DNA from: Pseudomonadota bacterium
GTDB lineage: Bacteria; Myxococcota_A; UBA9042; GCA-2863065
DNA: 64,000 nucleotides
Direction of reading: 5' to 3'
NCBI GenBank assembly: GCA_005776725.1
Contig: SXOO01000267.1
Span: 58,708 to 122,707 of the forward strand
Part shown: piece after piece, positions 60,329 through 64,000 of the stretch
Position numbering within the stretch: position 1 is the first letter of the stretch
How the letters are laid out: each line of letters begins with the position of its first letter
The notes under the pieces: generated by a model
Database searches by the model: none
The model's input: only the letters and a program-made list of their open reading frames with translations
Told to the model about the DNA's origin: nothing
Made by a program: the position numbers and the translations under genes

Positions 60329-61597
60329 ATGCCCGTGGACCTGAACGACCTCGGCCGCTTCGGGCGGTATCAACTGATCCGTCGCATCTCGCTCGGCGGG
60401 ATGGCCGAGGTCTACAAAGCGAAGTCGTACGGCGAGCACGGCTTCGAGAAGGTCGTCGCGCTGAAGCGCATCCTGCCCTCGGTGGCCGAGAGCGAGCGCT
60501 TCGTGGAGATGTTCGTCCAGGAGGCGCGGGTCGCCGCCTGCCTCGACCACCCGAACGTCTGCCGCATCTTCGAGCTCGGGCGCGAGGGCGACAGCTACTA
60601 CATCACCATGGAGTTCATCTACGGGCACGACCTGCGCGAGGTCATGCGCCGGCAGAAAGCCACGGGCCGCCCGATGGACCCTTGGACCGCGGCGGCGATC
60701 GTCGCGGACGTGGCGAGCGCGCTAGACCACGCGTGGCAGCGTGACGACGGCACGGGGAGCGCGCTGCAGCTCGTACACCGGGACGTGAGCCCGCAGAACA
60801 TCATGATCAGCTTCGGCGGCGTGGTGAAGCTCATCGACTTCGGGATCGCCAAGGTGCCGGGCGGCTCGCAAACGGCCGGTGGCGTGCTCAAGGGGAAGTA
60901 CCCCTACATGAGCCCCGAACACGCGGACTCGCGCCCCCTCGACGCGCGCGCCGACATCTGGTCTCTCGGCGTGGTCTTCCACGAGCTGCTCAGTGGCCGA
61001 CGGCTGTTCGCCGGCGTCTCGGTGCCGGACACCATCGAGCAGGTGCTGACCTTGCCGATCCCACCGCTCGAGGGCGCGCCACCCGAGCTCGTGGCGATCA
61101 TCGAGCGGATGCTGGAGAGGGACCTCGAGAAGCGCTTCGAGTCCCACGCCGACGTTCTGGCAGCCCTCGACGCCGCCCTTCGGGCCGCGCCGCTTCGCCC
61201 GGGGCTCTCGGCGCTCATGGACGGGTGGTTTCCCGAGGCCCAGCGCCTCGAGTCAGACCTCTCGGAGTCCGACGTGCGCCTCGTGCTCAGCGCGGAGGAG
61301 CGCGGCGAAGAGACCACGGACATCCGCAGCGATATCGGCAACGCCACCCAGATCTTCCTCGCGGACTCCACCGGACAGGGGAACTACCGGGCGGTCCTCG
61401 AGGCCCTGCTGGCGGGTGGGCGGCTCAGCTCGAGCGCGCCCGCGGCCCCTAGCGACGGCGCGGCGCTCGTGGACGGCGAGCGGGTCGTCCTGATCGGGGA
61501 ACCTCCCCCTCCCCCTCCGCCACCGCTATTGGTCTGGATCCTGGGCGCTGCTGCTGGCGCGCTTGGGCTCATGGCGCTGCTGGCGCTCAAGGGCTGA
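60329..61597 (+). CDS. Ser/Thr protein kinase with poly-Pro linker and C-terminal TM
   Basis: [78 protein letters not shown]. Confidence 0.92.
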   Translation: MPVDLNDLGRFGRYQLIRRISLGGMAEVYKAKSYGEHGFEKVVALKRILPSVAESERFVEMFVQEARVAACLDHPNVCRIFELGREGDSYYITMEFIYGHDLREVMRRQKATGRPMDPWTAAAIVADVASALDHAWQRDDGTGSALQLVHRDVSPQNIMISFGGVVKLIDFGIAKVPGGSQTAGGVLKGKYPYMSPEHADSRPLDARADIWSLGVVFHELLSGRRLFAGVSVPDTIEQVLTLPIPPLEGAPPELVAIIERMLERDLEKRFESHADVLAALDAALRAAPLRPGLSALMDGWFPEAQRLESDLSESDVRLVLSAEERGEETTDIRSDIGNATQIFLADSTGQGNYRAVLEALLAGGRLSSSAPAAPSDGAALVDGERVVLIGEPPPPPPPPLLVWILGAAAGALGLMALLALKG

Positions 61598-61654
61598 GGG
61601 CGGCTCTGCGGGCCGCTGAGTATGCCGGCCCCGGTTCGAGCCGACGCACGCCGC

Positions 61655-62809
61655 TCACTCCTGGTTGTATTCGCGCTCGAGGCCCTCGTGCAGGCGGTGG
61701 ATCACGCGGACCCGCTGCCGCTCTTTGTACGCCTCGTGGCTGGCGGCGGTGTTGCGCTCGTTCGAGTCCCACGTCGCCCGGTCGTAGAGCTGGAACTCGG
61801 CGCTCACGAAGACCACGCAGCCGAGGGGGCGGAGGTGGGCGTGGGAGGGAACCACCATGACGTCGTCCACGCGCACGGGCACGTCGATCACGAAGTTGAG
61901 CATCCGGAACTCGTCCGCGGAGCACTCGTTGATCTCGCCGCCGAGGGGGTCTTCCTTCTCGAGGTCGAGGCGGAACTGGAGCGAGCCGATCCAGGGCCGC
62001 AGCGTTGGGAGGCTTCGGGCGAACCGGGCGAAGTCGATGAGATCGTTGGTGCTCTCTTCCGGAATCACGTGGTTGAACGGGACGAGACGGCGCGTCATGG
62101 CGGCGAGCAGCACGGGGATGTCCGAGCGCGCCTCGACGACCACGCGGAAGCGCAGCCGGTCCATGATCTGCGCGGCGGTGGCGCGCCGCTTCGACAACAG
62201 CTTCGTGATCGTGCTGTCCCGGCTCTTGCGGCTCTTGTCCACCCGCAACACGGGGATGCCCTCGTCGGCCAGCGCCTGCAGCTCACGATCGACGGCAGCC
62301 TCGACGCGCGCGAACACCTCGGTCTCGGGCAGCGCCAATCCGAGGCGAAGCTCGCGAGCCTCGAGGTGGTTCAGCGTGTGCACGAGCTTCAGCAGGATGC
62401 AGGCGCCGCGCTGGGCCGCGATCGCCTCGGGGTCTTCCGAGCGGGACGAGGCCACGAGGAATGGGGTCTCGACGCGCTCCGGCGCCCACAGCTCTCTAGG
62501 GATCTCCAGCGAGAGCTCGGCGCGGAGGTATTCTGCCGCCTCGCTCAGGAGGGCGCGTACGCGCAGCTCGTCTGCCGGCCGCGAGACGTCGTAGCCGTTG
62601 ACCCGGAGGAACTCCTGCACCTCCGCTGCCGTGTCGAAGCCGAGGCGGTACCAGTCGATCACGGAACCACCGCGAAGGATGATGCGCACGCGCTCGAGGA
62701 GGCCGATGGACCACCCTTCGGGCCGAGGGAGCACCCCTGGATCAGTGGGGGGCAGGACCGCGGTGGGCGGGAAGTCCGGTTGTCTCTCAGAGGTCAAAGT
62801 GCTATCCAT
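61655..62809 (-). CDS. Conserved hypothetical protein (possibly TIGR04552-type)
   Basis: 384 aa; VDKSRKSRDSTITKLLSKRRATAAQIMDRLRFRVVVEARSD; family assignment from memory only. Confidence 0.6.
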   Translation of the reverse strand: MDSTLTSERQPDFPPTAVLPPTDPGVLPRPEGWSIGLLERVRIILRGGSVIDWYRLGFDTAAEVQEFLRVNGYDVSRPADELRVRALLSEAAEYLRAELSLEIPRELWAPERVETPFLVASSRSEDPEAIAAQRGACILLKLVHTLNHLEARELRLGLALPETEVFARVEAAVDRELQALADEGIPVLRVDKSRKSRDSTITKLLSKRRATAAQIMDRLRFRVVVEARSDIPVLLAAMTRRLVPFNHVIPEESTNDLIDFARFARSLPTLRPWIGSLQFRLDLEKEDPLGGEINECSADEFRMLNFVIDVPVRVDDVMVVPSHAHLRPLGCVVFVSAEFQLYDRATWDSNERNTAASHEAYKERQRVRVIHRLHEGLEREYNQE

Positions 62810-62989
62810 CCGAGCGCTCGACCGGCACGCGTTGCCTGGACGAGACGTTGAGGCGGTGAGTCTAGCGGGGAGCGCGGCTGCCGCCAAAACCACGTTGATT
62901 GGAGTCCCGCCGGCGCGGCGAACTTTCGGCGCACCGAGCGCGTTCCGTGGCAGGCTGAACGCGGACGTCAGCCAGAGGTGGTTCGGCGA

Positions 62990-64000
62990 ATGAAGCTGAA
63001 GTGCGAGCAGTGTGGATCGAATTACAACGTTGCTGAAGACCGGATCCGCGGCGAGGGACGGGTCTTCAAGTTCCGTTGTCGGAATTGCGACGCCATCATC
63101 ACGATCCACGGATCCGGAGACGGCGGCGTGGCGGACCCGGCCGATGCCACGCCAACGTGGTACTTCGTTCGCGACGGGCAACAGGTCGGACCGGTGCCCC
63201 GCACCGAGCTGCGCGACCACATCGCCAGTGGAGCGGTTACGGTTGAGACCTACGTCTGGAAGAGCGGCATGCCGAACTGGGAGCCGCTCAAGGACGTGGA
63301 GGAGCTCGCAGCCCTCCGTCCCGCCGAGCTCGCCGACGACGCCGTGAGATCAGCCGACAGCGCCGAGGTGCTGCCCGCGGTGGCGGTTGGCGGCGCGGCA
63401 CCGGCGGCGGTCGAGAACACGCTCGACAGGCTCTTCGTGGGCGATCTGGGCGGCTCGCGTGCGCCAGCGAACAAGGACGACGACATGTTCGGCGCTCCCG
63501 CGGGCCTGAGCAGGGGCTCGGGCGGAGCCGCCGAACCCGCAGATATCTTCAGCTCGGCTGGGGTGGACGCGGAGTCCAAGCGCGCCATGAGCTTCCAGCG
63601 ACACGACAACTCCGTGTTGTTCTCGCTGAACGACCTCGATGAAAAGAAGGGAGGCGGAGCCAAGAAGGGCGCCGCCGCCAGCATGGCCCTCGGCGGCGAC
63701 TCGGGCCTCATAGACATCAAGAGCTTCTCCAAGAAGAAGAAGGACACGCGCGCCGATCTCTTCGGCGACGTCGCCCCGGCAGCCGCTGCAACCGCCGCGC
63801 CCGCCGCCGCCGCTGTGCCGATGGCCGCCTCCGCCGTGGCCATGCCGATCCTGGCCAAGAAGAAGCAGAGCCGGGCGCCCATGTTCCTGGCCATGTTCTT
63901 CGGGGCCGCCTTGATCGCCGGTGGCACGGCGTTCGCGGTCATCTACTTCTCGAAGCAGCAGCAGCCCGCGCCGGCCCCGGTGGCGAGCGCGCCGCAGGCG
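62990..64000 (+). CDS. AgmX/GltJ-like protein: zinc ribbon + GYF + TM, 3' truncated by window
   Basis: MKLKCEQCGSNYNVAEDRIRGEGRVFKFRCRNCDAIITI; WYFVRDGQQVGPVPRTELRDHIASGAVTVETYVWKSGMPNWEPL; TM MFLAMFFGAALIAGGTAFAVIYF; absent from the ORF track because no stop in window. Confidence 0.75.
   Translation, partial: MKLKCEQCGSNYNVAEDRIRGEGRVFKFRCRNCDAIITIHGSGDGGVADPADATPTWYFVRDGQQVGPVPRTELRDHIASGAVTVETYVWKSGMPNWEPLKDVEELAALRPAELADDAVRSADSAEVLPAVAVGGAAPAAVENTLDRLFVGDLGGSRAPANKDDDMFGAPAGLSRGSGGAAEPADIFSSAGVDAESKRAMSFQRHDNSVLFSLNDLDEKKGGGAKKGAAASMALGGDSGLIDIKSFSKKKKDTRADLFGDVAPAAAATAAPAAAAVPMAASAVAMPILAKKKQSRAPMFLAMFFGAALIAGGTAFAVIYFSKQQQPAPAPVASAPQA

Noticed and set aside
1-64000. CRISPR arrays, tRNA or rRNA genes, intact integrase
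   Set aside because: No regularly spaced repeat-spacer pattern, no TTCRANYC T-arm in a tRNA context and no tyrosine/serine recombinase motif recognised on visual reading; a tRNAscan/CRISPR scan would be needed to exclude them

Overview
A 64 kb, high-GC, gene-dense bacterial window. It is most likely from a Myxococcota-like deltaproteobacterial lineage; this is inferred from two MYXO-CTERM-like C-termini, many Cys-rich lipoproteins, Hanks-type kinases and an AgmX/GltJ-like zinc-ribbon/GYF protein. Recognisable blocks: MATE transporter, enoyl-CoA hydratase, amidase and ClpP-like protease (1.6-6.4 kb); a translationally coupled cyanophycin operon iadA-cphB-cphA (7.8-12.6 kb); a LodA/LodB-like quinoprotein pair (12.8-16.1 kb); a GH31 lipoprotein (16.8-19.7 kb); an ECF sigma / Hanks kinase pair followed by a caspase/CHAT-like lipoprotein (19.8-26.7 kb); HAD-IG 5'-nucleotidase (26.8-28.2 kb); an apparent ~15.8 kb genomic island (28.2-44.1 kb); pheA, a PLP lyase and an aminotransferase (44-48.6 kb); large repeat-rich secreted or membrane proteins (48.7-55.5 kb); a prkA-yeaH-spoVR operon (55.5-60.2 kb); a Ser/Thr kinase, a conserved protein and the 5' part of an AgmX/GltJ-like gene running off the right end. 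The most interesting signals are: (i) a ~46 bp imperfect direct repeat at 28213-28259 and 44030-44075 that brackets the island; (ii) an unassigned oxidative lipid/secondary-metabolite-like cluster inside it (hydrolase, NTF2-like, desaturase, PAP2, P450, radical SAM, membrane protein, Rieske oxygenase); (iii) the ECF sigma-kinase-caspase-like neighbourhood; (iv) the LodAB-like operon with a single candidate CTQ cysteine and coupled mini-ORFs. No tRNA, rRNA or CRISPR array was recognised. All homology calls come from motif reading, not database searches.
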